Source of the DNA: an uncultured Lachnospiraceae bacterium
GTDB taxonomy: Bacteria; Bacillota; Clostridia; Lachnospirales; Lachnospiraceae
Reading direction: 5' to 3'
DNA: 55,050 nucleotides
NCBI GenBank assembly: GCA_944381515.1
Contig: CALWLM010000128.1
Coordinates: forward strand, 1 to 55,050
Below are positions 8,689-17,803 of the stretch, piece after piece. Made by a program: the position numbers and the translations under genes. Within the stretch, counting starts at the first letter, position 1. Every line of letters begins with the position of its first letter. Under the pieces are notes generated by a model, which did not search any database, had not been told where the DNA came from, and saw only the letters and a program-made list of their open reading frames with translations.

Positions 8689-9426
8689 ATGCCCGTCGGC
8701 GTTATTATGAACTGCCTGGCTGTGCTGGCAGGCGGTATCCTGGGCGCGGCTCTGGGAAACAGCGTTCCCGGCCGGCTTAAGACCCAATTAAATATGATCT
8801 TTGGCCTGTGCGCCATGGGAATGGGAATCAATACCGTCATACAGCTTGCCAATCTTCCAGCTGTGATCTTTTCTGTCATCGTCGGTACGGCCATCGGAGT
8901 TCTTCTCCGTTTTGAAGAACGCGTTACCCGTCTTCTTGCGGGGCTGCGAAAGCCCTTCGGCCGTCTGATGCGCATAAACAACGCATCGGACGGCAAAACC
9001 GGCGAGGCCGAATACATGGCTGAATTCGTCACGGTGCTGGTGCTCTTTTGTGCCAGCGCCAACGGGATCTACGGAGCCCTGGACTCAGGCTTTTCCGGTG
9101 AACACACAATCCTGATTTCCAAATCGATTATGGATCTGTTCACCGCCATGATCTTCGCCTGCAGCCTGGGCGGGGCAGTCTCTCTGATCTCCATCCCTCA
9201 GTTTATCATTCTTGGCCTTATCTTCTGTCTGGCTACGGTGATTTATCCCTTAACCACTCCGGAAATGATAAATGATTTGCGGGGCTGCGGAGGATTGCTG
9301 TTAATCGCCACAGGCTTTCGAATTTTAAAACTGCGGGAATTTCCCGTGGTAGATATGATACCTGCCATGATACTCATTATGCCGGTAAGCGCCTTTTGGA
9401 CCGGCGTCATCGCTCCCCTGTTATAG
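8689..9426 (+). CDS. DUF554 family membrane protein
   Basis: 245-residue membrane protein with about seven hydrophobic segments. The N-terminal MPVGVIMNCLAVLAGGILGA and the mid-protein FCASANGIYGALDSG segments match DUF554 (YdfK/YqgA-like), whose function is unknown; a transport or channel role is only a guess. It starts 28 bases after the glucosidase stop with an AAGGAGTGA ribosome site and ends inside a terminator, so it is probably the last gene of the beta-glucoside operon. The functional link to sugar use is not evident. Confidence 0.85.
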   Translation: MPVGVIMNCLAVLAGGILGAALGNSVPGRLKTQLNMIFGLCAMGMGINTVIQLANLPAVIFSVIVGTAIGVLLRFEERVTRLLAGLRKPFGRLMRINNASDGKTGEAEYMAEFVTVLVLFCASANGIYGALDSGFSGEHTILISKSIMDLFTAMIFACSLGGAVSLISIPQFIILGLIFCLATVIYPLTTPEMINDLRGCGGLLLIATGFRILKLREFPVVDMIPAMILIMPVSAFWTGVIAPLL

Positions 9427-9441
9427 GGGAGCGATTCTTTT
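9409..9441 (+). terminator. terminator of the beta-glucoside operon
   Basis: ATCGCTCCCC (9409-9418) pairs with GGGGAGCGAT (9426-9435) and is followed by TCTTTT. The 5' arm lies within the last codons of the DUF554 gene. Confidence 0.9.
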
Positions 9442-9516
9442 GCCCTGCCGTCAAAGATACCGCCCAAAGACAGATCTGCAAAAGGTTACAGAAAACAGCT
9501 CTTTTTTCAAAATCGC

Positions 9517-9545
9517 TTGACGCTCACTTTTGCTCAGGTTAGAAT
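9517..9545 (+). promoter_or_regulatory. promoter of the PRPP synthetase gene
   Basis: TTGACG (9517-9522) and TAGAAT (9540-9545) with 17-base spacing, about 50 bases before the start codon. No purine-type riboswitch or palindrome was recognised in the leader. Confidence 0.8.
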
Positions 9546-9594
9546 AGAGATGACAAAACAGAATACAATTATCAGATAAGCCTTGGAGGAAAAC

Positions 9595-10809
9595 ATGGAT
9601 CAGACTAATTCGTTTCAGAGCAAGATTCCTATCGCGCCGCTTAAAATCTGCGCAATGGAAAATTGCATTGACTTTGCCAGACAGGTAGACTCACAGATTC
9701 GCGCCATCCGCCAGGAGGACGCGCAGGCAGTGGAGGCCAGAAAGGGACAGGTTTCCTTCTATGGCTATGACGCCGACACCTATCTGGTGCAGTGCCGTAC
9801 CTCCCGTTTCGGTACCGGCGAGGGAAAGGGCCTTTTGATGGACTCTATCCGCGGCACCGATCTCTATATTCTCACCGATGTGATCAATCACAGTCTCAGC
9901 TATACCGTCTGCGGCCATACGCATTATATGTCTCCCGACGATCACTATCAGGATTTAAAGCGGATCATCTCCATCTGCGTCTCTCATGCCCATCGGGTCA
10001 ATGTAGTGATGCCTTTTCTCTACGAAGGACGGCAGCACCGCCGCACCAAGAGAGAATCCCTGGATTGCGCTTTCGCCCTGGAAGAGCTGGTAGAGATGGG
10101 TGTAAAAAATATTATTACCTTTGACGCTCACGACCCCCGCATCACCAACGCGGTGCCGCTGCATGGTCTGGACAACTATATGCCCACCTATCAGTTTTTC
10201 AAAGCTATATTTGACCGCGATTCGGAGATCAATATTGATAATGAACACCTGATGATTATCAGTCCCGATACCGGAGCCATGGACCGGGCCGTCTATTTTG
10301 CCAACAACCTGGGCGTAGATATGGGTATGTTCTACAAGCGCCGCGATTATTCTCAGATCGTAGGCGGCAAAAACCCCATCGTGGCTCACGAATTTCTCGG
10401 CTCCAGCGTAGAGGGCAAGACCGTCATCGTCATCGACGATATGATTTCTTCCGGCGACAGCATGCTGGACACCTGCCGGGAGCTCCGGGAGAGAGGAGCC
10501 GCCAAGGTCATCGTCTGCTGCACCTTTGGACTTTTTACCAATGGTCTGGACAAGTTTGACGAATATTATGAAAAGGGGTTCATCGATTATGTGGTGACCA
10601 CCAACTTAAATTACCGCGACCCTTCCCTGCTCACCCGCCCCTGGTATATCGAGGCCGACATGAGCAGCTTTGCGGCCCTGATCATCAATACGATGAATCA
10701 CGACACCGGCATGAGCGCCGCCCTGGACCCTACCTCACGCATCCAGAAGCTTCTGGCCGAATACAATTCCCGCGCCAAGGAATTTGTTCAGATGAAGCTG
10801 GATCTGTAA
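9595..10809 (+). CDS. prs: ribose-phosphate pyrophosphokinase, long form
   Basis: Makes PRPP from ribose-5-phosphate and ATP, feeding purine, pyrimidine, histidine and tryptophan synthesis. It is 404 residues against the usual 310-320, with extra sequence mainly in the N-terminal third. Diagnostic motifs are the FDAHDP segment (176-181), SPDTGAMDRAV (223-233), KRRDYSQIVGG (248-258) and the PRPP loop VIVIDDMISSGDSM (277-290). A TTG 12 bases upstream is in frame, but it is the first codon of the TTGGAGGAAAAC ribosome site, so the ATG is chosen. It is monocistronic, with its own promoter and terminator. It belongs to the divergent long form I associate with Clostridia. Confidence 0.9.
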   Translation: MDQTNSFQSKIPIAPLKICAMENCIDFARQVDSQIRAIRQEDAQAVEARKGQVSFYGYDADTYLVQCRTSRFGTGEGKGLLMDSIRGTDLYILTDVINHSLSYTVCGHTHYMSPDDHYQDLKRIISICVSHAHRVNVVMPFLYEGRQHRRTKRESLDCAFALEELVEMGVKNIITFDAHDPRITNAVPLHGLDNYMPTYQFFKAIFDRDSEINIDNEHLMIISPDTGAMDRAVYFANNLGVDMGMFYKRRDYSQIVGGKNPIVAHEFLGSSVEGKTVIVIDDMISSGDSMLDTCRELRERGAAKVIVCCTFGLFTNGLDKFDEYYEKGFIDYVVTTNLNYRDPSLLTRPWYIEADMSSFAALIINTMNHDTGMSAALDPTSRIQKLLAEYNSRAKEFVQMKLDL

Positions 10810-10822
10810 TAGCTGCAAATCG

Positions 10823-10853
10823 AAAAGCTGCCGCTTTGCGCGGCAGCTTTTTT
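10823..10853 (+). terminator. terminator of prs
   Basis: AAGCTGCCGC and GCGGCAGCTT arms around a short TTTGC loop, followed by TTTTTTG. It is 14 bases past the prs stop. Confidence 0.92.
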
Positions 10854-10936
10854 GCGTCTATGGATTGTCGATTGTCTATGGATTTCGCAGGGATACCCCC
10901 AAGGCCGGCACCGGCAGCGCTGCCGGCGGCCGTGTT

Positions 10937-12175
10937 TTACTCTTCCGCCTCCGTCGTCTCCGGCTCCTTCACTTCAATATAATGGACGCGGACATTGCTC
11001 AGATAGCCGGTCTCTTCATCCACCTCAGGAGGCGCTATGGTCTCCTCCGGCTCCGTCTCCGGCTCTGTCTCTTCCTGCGTTGCAGCCGGTTCGGTCTGTC
11101 CCTCGGCCTCGGTTTCCTCTACCTCAATATTGGGATTCCACTGCTGGAGGCGGTCTGCCGCCTGGGCCAGAATCTCCTCCAGGGCCGAATCCCGCAGCGC
11201 AAACACCGCTTCCCCGCCATAGTAGTCGCCAGCCCAGGCCTCTCCGGTTATATCCCGGCCTATAACCTGAGACAGTTTTAAGGAAAAATATTCGGTCCAG
11301 TCATAAAGGGCGTAAGCTATGGCTCTTCCTCCGTAGATTTCTTCGTTTTCCACACCGGCCGCGACCACCAGATGTCCGTCTGCGGCGGCCCGGGCCGCGC
11401 CTGCATTTCCATCGGTATACCCGCCGATTACATCGCAGCCCAGAGCTGCCAGTTCCCCGGCTCCCTGCTCCTCTGCCTCCGGCAAATACCAGCGGCCGGT
11501 AATGCCCACGTCCACAATCACATCGGTATTGACGCTCCAGGCGCCGTAGGCGAAGGCATTGACGCCGGCCGTCACCTCCTCGTCCGTATTGTCCTTGGCC
11601 GCCAGGAAACCAATCCGGCCGGAAGAGCTTGCCGCAGCAGCCGCCGCCCCGCACAGATACTGGGCCGCCGCCAGGCTGATATCAAAGGTCCCGGAGTTGG
11701 TTCCATTCATCAGGCTGCCGCCCACGCAGGCAAACATAACGTCGGGATACTCCTCTGCAATGGCAGCAATAACCGCCTCGTACTCCCTGGAACCGCCGAA
11801 GATCAGCTGACAGCCCTCGTCCACACAGGCCAGGATACTCTCCTCAATCTGCGTCCAGTCCGCCTCTCTGTCATTATACTTCCAGATCAGCTGATCTTCC
11901 CCGACACCGGCCAGGAGGGCAGCCTCCGTCAGATCCCGGCGCAGCGACTGAGCCAGTACGTTTCCCTCATCCTCCGTCCCCAGAAAAACCATTCCCACCT
12001 TTACTTCGGCAGGCAGCAAATCGGGAGCTTCGGTGGGGGCCTCCGTGGGAGCCTCGGTGGGCTGCTCCGTCTCCGATACCGGCTCCGTCTGCGAGTCGGT
12101 CTCCGATGCAGGGGCGGCGCATCCGCCAATCAAAAGCGCAAAAACAAGCGACAATAAAATCCATCTTTTTTTCAT
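10937..12175 (-). CDS. BMP-family substrate-binding lipoprotein
   Basis: 412-residue secreted lipoprotein. The signal peptide MKKRWILLSLVFALLIGGC ends in a lipobox (LIGGC). A low-complexity Thr/Glu/Pro spacer with repeated APTEAPTE follows. The body resembles BMP/PnrA (Med) binding proteins of nucleoside ABC importers: VKVGMVFLGTEDEGNV, IFGGSREYEAVIAAIAEEYPD, and DVIGGYTDGNAGAARAA. The C-terminus is again a Glu/Thr-rich acidic tail, which is unusual. An ATG 27 bases upstream is possible, but the chosen ATG follows AAAGGATAAAAAA at proper spacing. No permease or ATPase genes are adjacent, so it may be an orphan receptor or sensor. Confidence 0.82.
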   Translation of the reverse strand: MKKRWILLSLVFALLIGGCAAPASETDSQTEPVSETEQPTEAPTEAPTEAPDLLPAEVKVGMVFLGTEDEGNVLAQSLRRDLTEAALLAGVGEDQLIWKYNDREADWTQIEESILACVDEGCQLIFGGSREYEAVIAAIAEEYPDVMFACVGGSLMNGTNSGTFDISLAAAQYLCGAAAAAASSSGRIGFLAAKDNTDEEVTAGVNAFAYGAWSVNTDVIVDVGITGRWYLPEAEEQGAGELAALGCDVIGGYTDGNAGAARAAADGHLVVAAGVENEEIYGGRAIAYALYDWTEYFSLKLSQVIGRDITGEAWAGDYYGGEAVFALRDSALEEILAQAADRLQQWNPNIEVEETEAEGQTEPAATQEETEPETEPEETIAPPEVDEETGYLSNVRVHYIEVKEPETTEAEE

Positions 12176-12319
12176 TTTTTTATCCTTTGTGTTTTTTTCC
12201 ATGTCTCAAACCGCCGTATGAAAATCCATCCGTCAGTCCATAATAAGCCTGCAACACAGAATGTATTTCTCTGCCCTTTTCAGGACTGAAATGCAGAAAA
12301 TTAAGGAGGACTTCTGATT

Positions 12320-12634
12320 ATGGTAAGATTGGACTGCAACGTAAAAACCTGCATTCACAATGCAGACAACTGCTGCTGCCGCGGCAATATCCTGGTTGAC
12401 GGTCAGGAGGCCGTCACCAAGGACTCCACCTGCTGCGCCAGCTTCTATGAGAAAACCGACGACTCCTACACCAATCAGTACGAGACGCCGGACATCTCTT
12501 TAGTGGTAGACTGTGAGGCTGTCAACTGCCGCTATAATGAGAATCAGATCTGCCGGGCGGACCGCGTGGCTATCACCGGTATGTCGGCCAAGGACTGCCG
12601 GCAGACCGAATGTTCCACCTTTGAAGCGCGCTGA
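12320..12634 (+). CDS. DUF1540 cysteine-rich protein
   Basis: 104-residue protein with two copies of the DUF1540 motif. The first is LDCNVKTCIHNADNCCCRGNI near residue 4; the second is VDCEAVNCRYNENQICRADRV near 63. Each is followed by a further Cys pair (CCASF, CRQTEC). The Cys spacing suggests metal binding, but the family has no established function. The start has a strong TTAAGGAGGACTTC site. It is a single gene between the divergently placed BMP lipoprotein gene and the convergent thioesterase gene. Confidence 0.9.
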   Translation: MVRLDCNVKTCIHNADNCCCRGNILVDGQEAVTKDSTCCASFYEKTDDSYTNQYETPDISLVVDCEAVNCRYNENQICRADRVAITGMSAKDCRQTECSTFEAR

Positions 12635-12665
12635 TATAATTCACTGGCCGTTTCTTCGAAAGCCA

Positions 12666-12687
12666 GGCCGGGCGTTCCCGCCCGGCC
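12666..12687. terminator. GC-rich hairpin between convergent genes
   Basis: GGCCGGGCG and CGCCCGGCC flank a TTCC loop. The T-tract is weak on both sides (CGCTTCATTTTC on plus). Placed between the convergent DUF1540 and thioesterase genes it could serve both. Confidence 0.6.
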
Positions 12688-12720
12688 CGCTTCATTTTCT
12701 CCATCCCTTTATCCGCAGGC

Positions 12721-13455
12721 TCAGTTCTCCCCATTCTTTTGCAGACGCAGCACAGTAAGCAGTCTTCCGCTCTCCGCTTCTTTTACGGAGACGGTCGCGC
12801 CTCTCTCCGTTCTGCCTGCAAAGCAGGCAATCCGGTCTCCCAGATGCGCCGCTTTTTTATACATAACCTCCACCTCATCGAAATCCTCCAGAGCCATGCC
12901 GGAGGGCAAAGCCTCCAGAGCAAAATCCAGATAGCACAGATTATTGACGTGGCGGTTGATATCCAGATCCCTTTTTAACACCGTATATTCCCAGGTTTTT
13001 TCCTCCTCGGGGGCCGGACGCAGGTGCACAAGAGGATCCTCAAAAACAGACCGGTCCACCGTACCGTACTCCTCCATCATCCCCGCAGGAATCCGCACCA
13101 TCTTCTGCGTGGAAGCGCTGACCAACAGCCAGCTGGTGGAGGCCAGAGCTACCAGATCCCCCTTTTGGGTGCGCACCTCAAAATCTCTCAGACAAATCAG
13201 CCCTTCCGCGCCTCTGGACCAGGTCTTGATCCGCAGCCCGGTATTCCAGCAGGGCCGGGCATAAATACGGCAGCGCTGCTCATAGAGCACCCAGCTGTAA
13301 TCCGTCTTTTCTATATTATTAATACCGTAACCGGCCTGATCGGAATGGCAGTTGGCCGCCTCCTGCATCAGCCGGTAGGCGCCCTTTAAAGTCAGCCGGT
13401 TCTGCATGTCCACATCGCCAAACTGTACTGTGAATTCCTTTTCAAATACTCCCAT
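12721..13455 (-). CDS. acyl-ACP thioesterase
   Basis: 244-residue enzyme of the FatA/FatB-type double hot-dog family that releases fatty acids from acyl carrier protein. The N-terminal hot dog begins FTVQFGDVDMQNRLTLKGAYRLMQEAA. The second hot dog carries the catalytic-type motif DINRHVNN (N167 and H169) followed by YLDFAL. Bacterial members are common in anaerobic Firmicutes. The start is preceded by GACAGGAGTAAGCG. It is 12 bases after the hydrolase gene in the same direction, so the two are probably co-transcribed, possibly from the thrS transcript. Confidence 0.93.
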   Translation of the reverse strand: MGVFEKEFTVQFGDVDMQNRLTLKGAYRLMQEAANCHSDQAGYGINNIEKTDYSWVLYEQRCRIYARPCWNTGLRIKTWSRGAEGLICLRDFEVRTQKGDLVALASTSWLLVSASTQKMVRIPAGMMEEYGTVDRSVFEDPLVHLRPAPEEEKTWEYTVLKRDLDINRHVNNLCYLDFALEALPSGMALEDFDEVEVMYKKAAHLGDRIACFAGRTERGATVSVKEAESGRLLTVLRLQKNGEN

Positions 13456-13467
13456 CGCTTACTCCTG

Positions 13468-14463
13468 TCACGTTATTTCCGTCTCGTTATCTTCCGCAGT
13501 CTCTGCCTGTCCTCTGTGCTGATCCAGGAACTCCTCCAGACGGGCCTCGCACTCCTCACGTTTCACCAGATAAGAAAGACCGTGTCCGGCCCCCTCCACA
13601 TACATCACCTGCTTTTCCGCCCGGCAGGCCTGATAATTCTGCTCCGTCATATAGCTGGGAACAAAATGGTCAGCCAGTCCATGGACAAAAAGCACCGGAT
13701 GCGTATTGGTCTTCATCGCCTCCAGGGTCGAATACTCCCTGAGTCCAAAGCCGGCAATCAGCCGGCAGAGCAGTCCTGCCATTCCCAGTATGGGAAACAC
13801 CGGCAGATGAAACCCATGGCGCAGCACATGACGCATGATGTCGTAGGGACTGGTATAACCGCAGTCAGCGATAATCCCACGCACATTTTCCGGCAGAGGA
13901 AGGGAGGAGGCCATCAAAACGACGGCCGCTCCCATGGATATTCCATCCAGAAATACCGGCATCTCCGTCCCGAACCGCTCCGTCAGATAGCGGCACCAGC
14001 ACAGACAGTCCCATCTTTCCCGGATTCCGTAGGTAATGTATTTTCCGCCGCTCTCCCCATGAGCCCGCTCATCGGGAACCAGCAGCAGATACCCCCTGTC
14101 GTGATAGAATGAGAATATGGGGCCGAAATCATGACAGGGGCTTCCGTGAAAGCCATGCATCAAAAGGATACAGCCCACAGGCTCACCCTCCGGCCGGATA
14201 ATCCGTCCGACCAGAGGGATTCCATCCATGCTTTGGATTTCCGCTCTCTCCCTCCGGGCCCGCAGATACCAGCGTTTCCCCTGTTGGAAGGTATCCCGGT
14301 AGGGCTCCCAGCTCTTCGACATCCTGACAGGGGCCTCCTCGTCCTCTCCCAGAGGATCGGCGGGATAACGGAACACCACTTTTTTAAACAAAACCAGGGT
14401 AATGGCCAGGCAAAGAGCCAGGACCAGCAGCAGGAGAGCTGCCAGGGCAATCAGCCACTTCAT
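13468..14463 (-). CDS. membrane-anchored alpha/beta hydrolase
   Basis: 331-residue serine hydrolase with an N-terminal membrane anchor (residues 3-26). The catalytic triad is clear: S176 in DGISMGAAV, D265 in HGLADHFVP and H294 in GAGHGLSY. The oxyanion region is LLMHGFHGS (101-109), and DERAHGESGG (131-140) is the cap/strand motif typical of YqkD/YhfR-like family members. The substrate is unknown; neighbours suggest lipid or ester hydrolysis. It sits 60 bases after thrS and 12 bases before the thioesterase. The C-terminus is an acidic, disordered-looking tail. Confidence 0.9.
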   Translation of the reverse strand: MKWLIALAALLLLVLALCLAITLVLFKKVVFRYPADPLGEDEEAPVRMSKSWEPYRDTFQQGKRWYLRARRERAEIQSMDGIPLVGRIIRPEGEPVGCILLMHGFHGSPCHDFGPIFSFYHDRGYLLLVPDERAHGESGGKYITYGIRERWDCLCWCRYLTERFGTEMPVFLDGISMGAAVVLMASSLPLPENVRGIIADCGYTSPYDIMRHVLRHGFHLPVFPILGMAGLLCRLIAGFGLREYSTLEAMKTNTHPVLFVHGLADHFVPSYMTEQNYQACRAEKQVMYVEGAGHGLSYLVKREECEARLEEFLDQHRGQAETAEDNETEIT

Positions 14464-14523
14464 CTTATTTCCTCCATCTTACGGTCATACGATCCGTCCC
14501 CATGAAGAAAACGCGGGGCAAAA

Positions 14524-16461
14524 TCACTTCGTCTCCGGCTGTACTTCGGTCTGGCGGATCTGTCTTAAGCGGATTTCCTCATGGATTGCCGCGATGAAAT
14601 CCTCCAGGGACTTCTGTCCCTCGTCTCCGGCGAAACGGCTGCGCACGGACACACAGCCCTGCTCCTCCTCTTTCTGGCCCACCACCAGCATATAGGGGAT
14701 CTTCTGCGTCTGAGCCTCGCGAATCTTGTAGCCGATCTTCTCGGAGCGGTGATCAAGCTCCGCCCGAATGCCGGCATCCAGCAAAGTCTGGGTTACCTTC
14801 TCGCCATATTCCATAAACTTATCCGAAATCGGCAGAACCTTTACCTGCACGGGAGCCAGCCAGGTAGGGAATGCTCCTGCAAAGTGCTCGATCAGAATGC
14901 CGATAAAGCGCTCAATCGATCCAAAGGCCACGCGGTGAATCATAATCGGACGATGCTTCTCTCCGTCCGCCCCATTGTACTCCAGCTCGAACCGCTGCGG
15001 CAGCTGGAAGTCCAGCTGAATCGTACCGCACTGCCAGGTACGGCCGATGGCATCCACCAGATGGAAATCGATCTTGGGACCATAGAAAGCTCCGTCGCCC
15101 TCATTGATCACGTAATTCAGACCCAGCTCGTCGAGAGCCCCTTTCAGGCCCGCCGTAGCCAGCTCCCAGTCCTCGTCGCTTCCCATGCTGTCCTCAGGTC
15201 TGGTGGACAGCTCCACATGATACTCGAAGCCAAACAGGGAGTACACCTGATCGATCAGCCGGGCCACGCCCTTGATCTCGTCCTTGATCTGCTCCGGCGT
15301 CATAAAGATGTGCGCATCGTCCTGCGTAAAGCAGCGCACCCGCATCAAACCGTGGAGCTGGCCGGATTTCTCATGACGGTGCACCAGACCCAGCTCACCC
15401 ATACGCAGCGGCAGATCCCGGTAAGAACGAGGCTCGGAGGCATAAACCAGCACGCCGCCGGGGCAGTTCATCGGCTTGATGGCATAATCCTCTCCATCAA
15501 TCACCGTGGTATACATGTTGTTCTTGTAGTGATCCCAGTGACCGGAGGTCTCCCAGAGACTGCGGTTTAAGATCACAGGCGTGGAAATCTCCACATAACC
15601 GGCCTTCTTATGAATCTCTCTCCAGTAGTCAAGAAGCACATTTTTGAGCACCATTCCCTTGGGCAGGAAGAAGGGGAAGCCCGGTCCTGCCTCGTTCATC
15701 ATAAACAGGCCCAGCTCTCTTCCCAGCTTTCTGTGATCTCTCTTCTTGGCCTCCTCCAGACGAGTCAGATACTGCTCCAGCTCCTCCTTTTTGGGGAAGG
15801 CCGTCGCATAAATGCGGGTCAGCATCTTGTTGTGCTCGTCTCCTCTCCAATAAGCTCCGGCAATGCTGGTCAGCTTGTAGGCCTTGCCGATATCCTTGGT
15901 ATTCATCAGGTGAGGACCGGCACACAGATCGGTAAACTCGCCCTGGCGGTAAAAACTGATCTCCTCTCCCTCCGGCAGATCTTCGATCAGCTCCACCTTA
16001 TAGGGTTCCTCCTTTTCACGCATCAGGGCCAGGGCCTCCTGTCTGGGCAGGGCAAAGCGCTCAATAGGCAGGGCTTCCTTGACGATCTTCTTCATCTCTG
16101 CCTCAATCTTCTCCATATCCTCCGGACCGATGGGAGCGGCAAAATCGATATCATAATAAAACCCGTCGGCAATGGAAGGACCAATGGCCAGCTTGGCCTC
16201 CGGATAGAGTCTTTTCACCGCCTGGGCCATCACATGGCTGGCGCTGTGACGCAGAGCCGCCAGACCCTTCTCATCCCGGGCCGTCAGAATATTCAGGCTG
16301 CAGTCATGATCCAGCACCGTGCGCAGATCGCAGGTCTCGCCGTCCACTTCGCCTACGCAGGCCATGCGGGCCAGACCCTCGCTCAGATCCTTTGCCACCT
16401 CCAGTATGGTCACCGGATGGTCATACTCCTTGATACTTCCGTCTTTCAGCGTAATGTTCAT
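14524..16461 (-). CDS. thrS: threonyl-tRNA synthetase
   Basis: 645-residue class II synthetase that charges tRNA-Thr. It has an N-terminal TGS domain (1-61). The editing domain has H72/H76 in HSASHVM and C180/H184 in CAGPH. The catalytic core has zinc-binding C333 in MNCPGG and H384 in DDAH, with IHRVAFGSIERF near the end of the core. The anticodon-binding domain follows (VQVKVLPIS...). The start has an AAAAGGAGAACAAG site. Expression is set by the T-box at 16630-16860. Length and motifs are standard. Confidence 0.98.
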   Translation of the reverse strand: MNITLKDGSIKEYDHPVTILEVAKDLSEGLARMACVGEVDGETCDLRTVLDHDCSLNILTARDEKGLAALRHSASHVMAQAVKRLYPEAKLAIGPSIADGFYYDIDFAAPIGPEDMEKIEAEMKKIVKEALPIERFALPRQEALALMREKEEPYKVELIEDLPEGEEISFYRQGEFTDLCAGPHLMNTKDIGKAYKLTSIAGAYWRGDEHNKMLTRIYATAFPKKEELEQYLTRLEEAKKRDHRKLGRELGLFMMNEAGPGFPFFLPKGMVLKNVLLDYWREIHKKAGYVEISTPVILNRSLWETSGHWDHYKNNMYTTVIDGEDYAIKPMNCPGGVLVYASEPRSYRDLPLRMGELGLVHRHEKSGQLHGLMRVRCFTQDDAHIFMTPEQIKDEIKGVARLIDQVYSLFGFEYHVELSTRPEDSMGSDEDWELATAGLKGALDELGLNYVINEGDGAFYGPKIDFHLVDAIGRTWQCGTIQLDFQLPQRFELEYNGADGEKHRPIMIHRVAFGSIERFIGILIEHFAGAFPTWLAPVQVKVLPISDKFMEYGEKVTQTLLDAGIRAELDHRSEKIGYKIREAQTQKIPYMLVVGQKEEEQGCVSVRSRFAGDEGQKSLEDFIAAIHEEIRLRQIRQTEVQPETK

Positions 16462-16629
16462 CTTGTTCTCCTTTTCTTGGCAGATTTTCTGTGCTTTTAT
16501 TACCTGGCTTCTATTACTGCAGGCATCTGCTGCCGTCAGCCGGAAATTTCCATGAAAACGCAGCCCTTACTGTCTTTCGGCCTGACAGGATTTGCACCGA
16601 CAGGCTCTTTCAGGCTCTTTTGCTTACAC

Positions 16630-16860
16630 AAAAATCCCTGGCTGCTCTGACGCAGCCAGGGACGATAATTACCGCGGTTCCACCCTGTTTGCCCCGGACA
16701 GGCCGGGCCACTTCATTGCGACGGATAACGGTGTCTGCCGGGCCTGTTCACAGGCCGCTCCGAGCTGGTTTTCCCACTGCCGCCGGTAAGGGACTTCCAC
16801 CTGACGCCCTCTCTCTGCACCGCCTGATACACTGGTACTCGTTCTCTTCAACGCTTTCTA
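16630..16860 (-). promoter_or_regulatory. T-box riboswitch, threonine-specific, with terminator
   Basis: The minus strand carries the conserved T-box sequence AGGGTGGAACCGCGG (16686-16672). It is followed by a terminator with arms GTCCCTGGCTGC and GCAGCCAGGGA and a TTTTT tail (16662-16630). Upstream, stem I has the AGTA loop-E element and a specifier loop reading GAAAACCAG, with ACC (16769-16767) as the threonine codon. Uncharged tRNA-Thr should stabilise the antiterminator and allow thrS transcription. It fills most of the gap 16462-16903. Confidence 0.95.
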
Positions 16861-16866
16861 CTGGTT

Positions 16867-16894
16867 AGTATAACACGGATTTCGGGTTTGTCAA
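16867..16894 (-). promoter_or_regulatory. promoter of the T-box/thrS transcript
   Basis: TTGACA (16894-16889) and TATACT (16872-16867) with 16-base spacing on the minus strand, ending only 9 bases past the pyrD stop codon. This places an independent start right behind the pyr operon. Confidence 0.8.
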
Positions 16895-16903
16895 CGGAGA
16901 ACT

Positions 16904-17803
16904 TTATACCGCTCCCACCAGCTCCCCGATATCCTCCACGCCATAGTGCCTCATATACTCTTCGATTCCCTCGATCACCCGCAGGGCAGCGTCGGGATAC
17001 ATAAAGTTAGCCGTCCCAATGGACACAGCCGCCGCTCCTGCCAGGATAAACTCGATGGCATCCTCCGCCGTCACGATTCCGCCCATTCCGATGACCGGTA
17101 TCTGAACTGCGTGAGCCGCTTGGTAGACCATCCTGAGCGCGATCGGCTTGATGGCGGGACCGGACATGCCGCCGGTCTTATTGGCCAGGACGAAAGCGCG
17201 CCGGTGGATATCGATCTTCATTCCGGTCAGCGTATTGATCAGGGAGAGGATATCCGCCCCTCCTGCCTCCGCTGCCCGGGCCATCTCTGCGATATCCGTC
17301 ACATTGGGCGAAAGCTTCATGATCACCGGCTGCCTGGCCTTTTTCTTGACCTGGGCCGTGATATGCTCCACAGCCTTCGGGTCCTGTCCAAAGGCGATAC
17401 CGCCCTCCTTTACATTGGGACAGGAAATATTGATCTCCAGAAGGTCCACCGGCTCATCGGCCAGACGCTCCACTACTTCCAGATAATCCTCCTCGGTCTT
17501 TCCGCAGACATTGACAATGATTTTCGTGTCAAACTGCCGCAGATAGGGGATGTCCCTCTGACAAAAGACGTCGATGCCCGGATTTTGCAGGCCGATGGCA
17601 TTGAGCATTCCTCCGGTTACTTCCGCCACTCTGGGCGTCGGATTGCCCTCCCAGGGAATATTGGCCACCCCCTTGGTTACCACGGCTCCCAGGCGATTCA
17701 GGTCCACATACTCGCCGTACTCAGCGCCGGAGCCAAAGGTGCCGGAAGCCGTCATCACCGGATTTTTCAGCACAACTCCCGCCAGATTTACGCTTGTATT
17801 CAC
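16904..17803 (-). CDS. pyrD: dihydroorotate dehydrogenase 1B, catalytic subunit
   Basis: Oxidises dihydroorotate to orotate in pyrimidine synthesis, using FMN and passing electrons to PyrK and NAD+. It is 299 residues. The catalytic base is C128 in EINISCPNVKEGG, the class 1B signature (class 2 has Ser). The phosphate/FMN loops are GGADILSLINTLTGM and GMGGIVTAEDA. The start overlaps the pyrK stop by 4 bases, so translation is coupled in the expected PyrK-PyrD complex. No terminator is obvious before the thrS promoter. Confidence 0.98.
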   Translation of the reverse strand: MNTSVNLAGVVLKNPVMTASGTFGSGAEYGEYVDLNRLGAVVTKGVANIPWEGNPTPRVAEVTGGMLNAIGLQNPGIDVFCQRDIPYLRQFDTKIIVNVCGKTEEDYLEVVERLADEPVDLLEINISCPNVKEGGIAFGQDPKAVEHITAQVKKKARQPVIMKLSPNVTDIAEMARAAEAGGADILSLINTLTGMKIDIHRRAFVLANKTGGMSGPAIKPIALRMVYQAAHAVQIPVIGMGGIVTAEDAIEFILAGAAAVSIGTANFMYPDAALRVIEGIEEYMRHYGVEDIGELVGAV

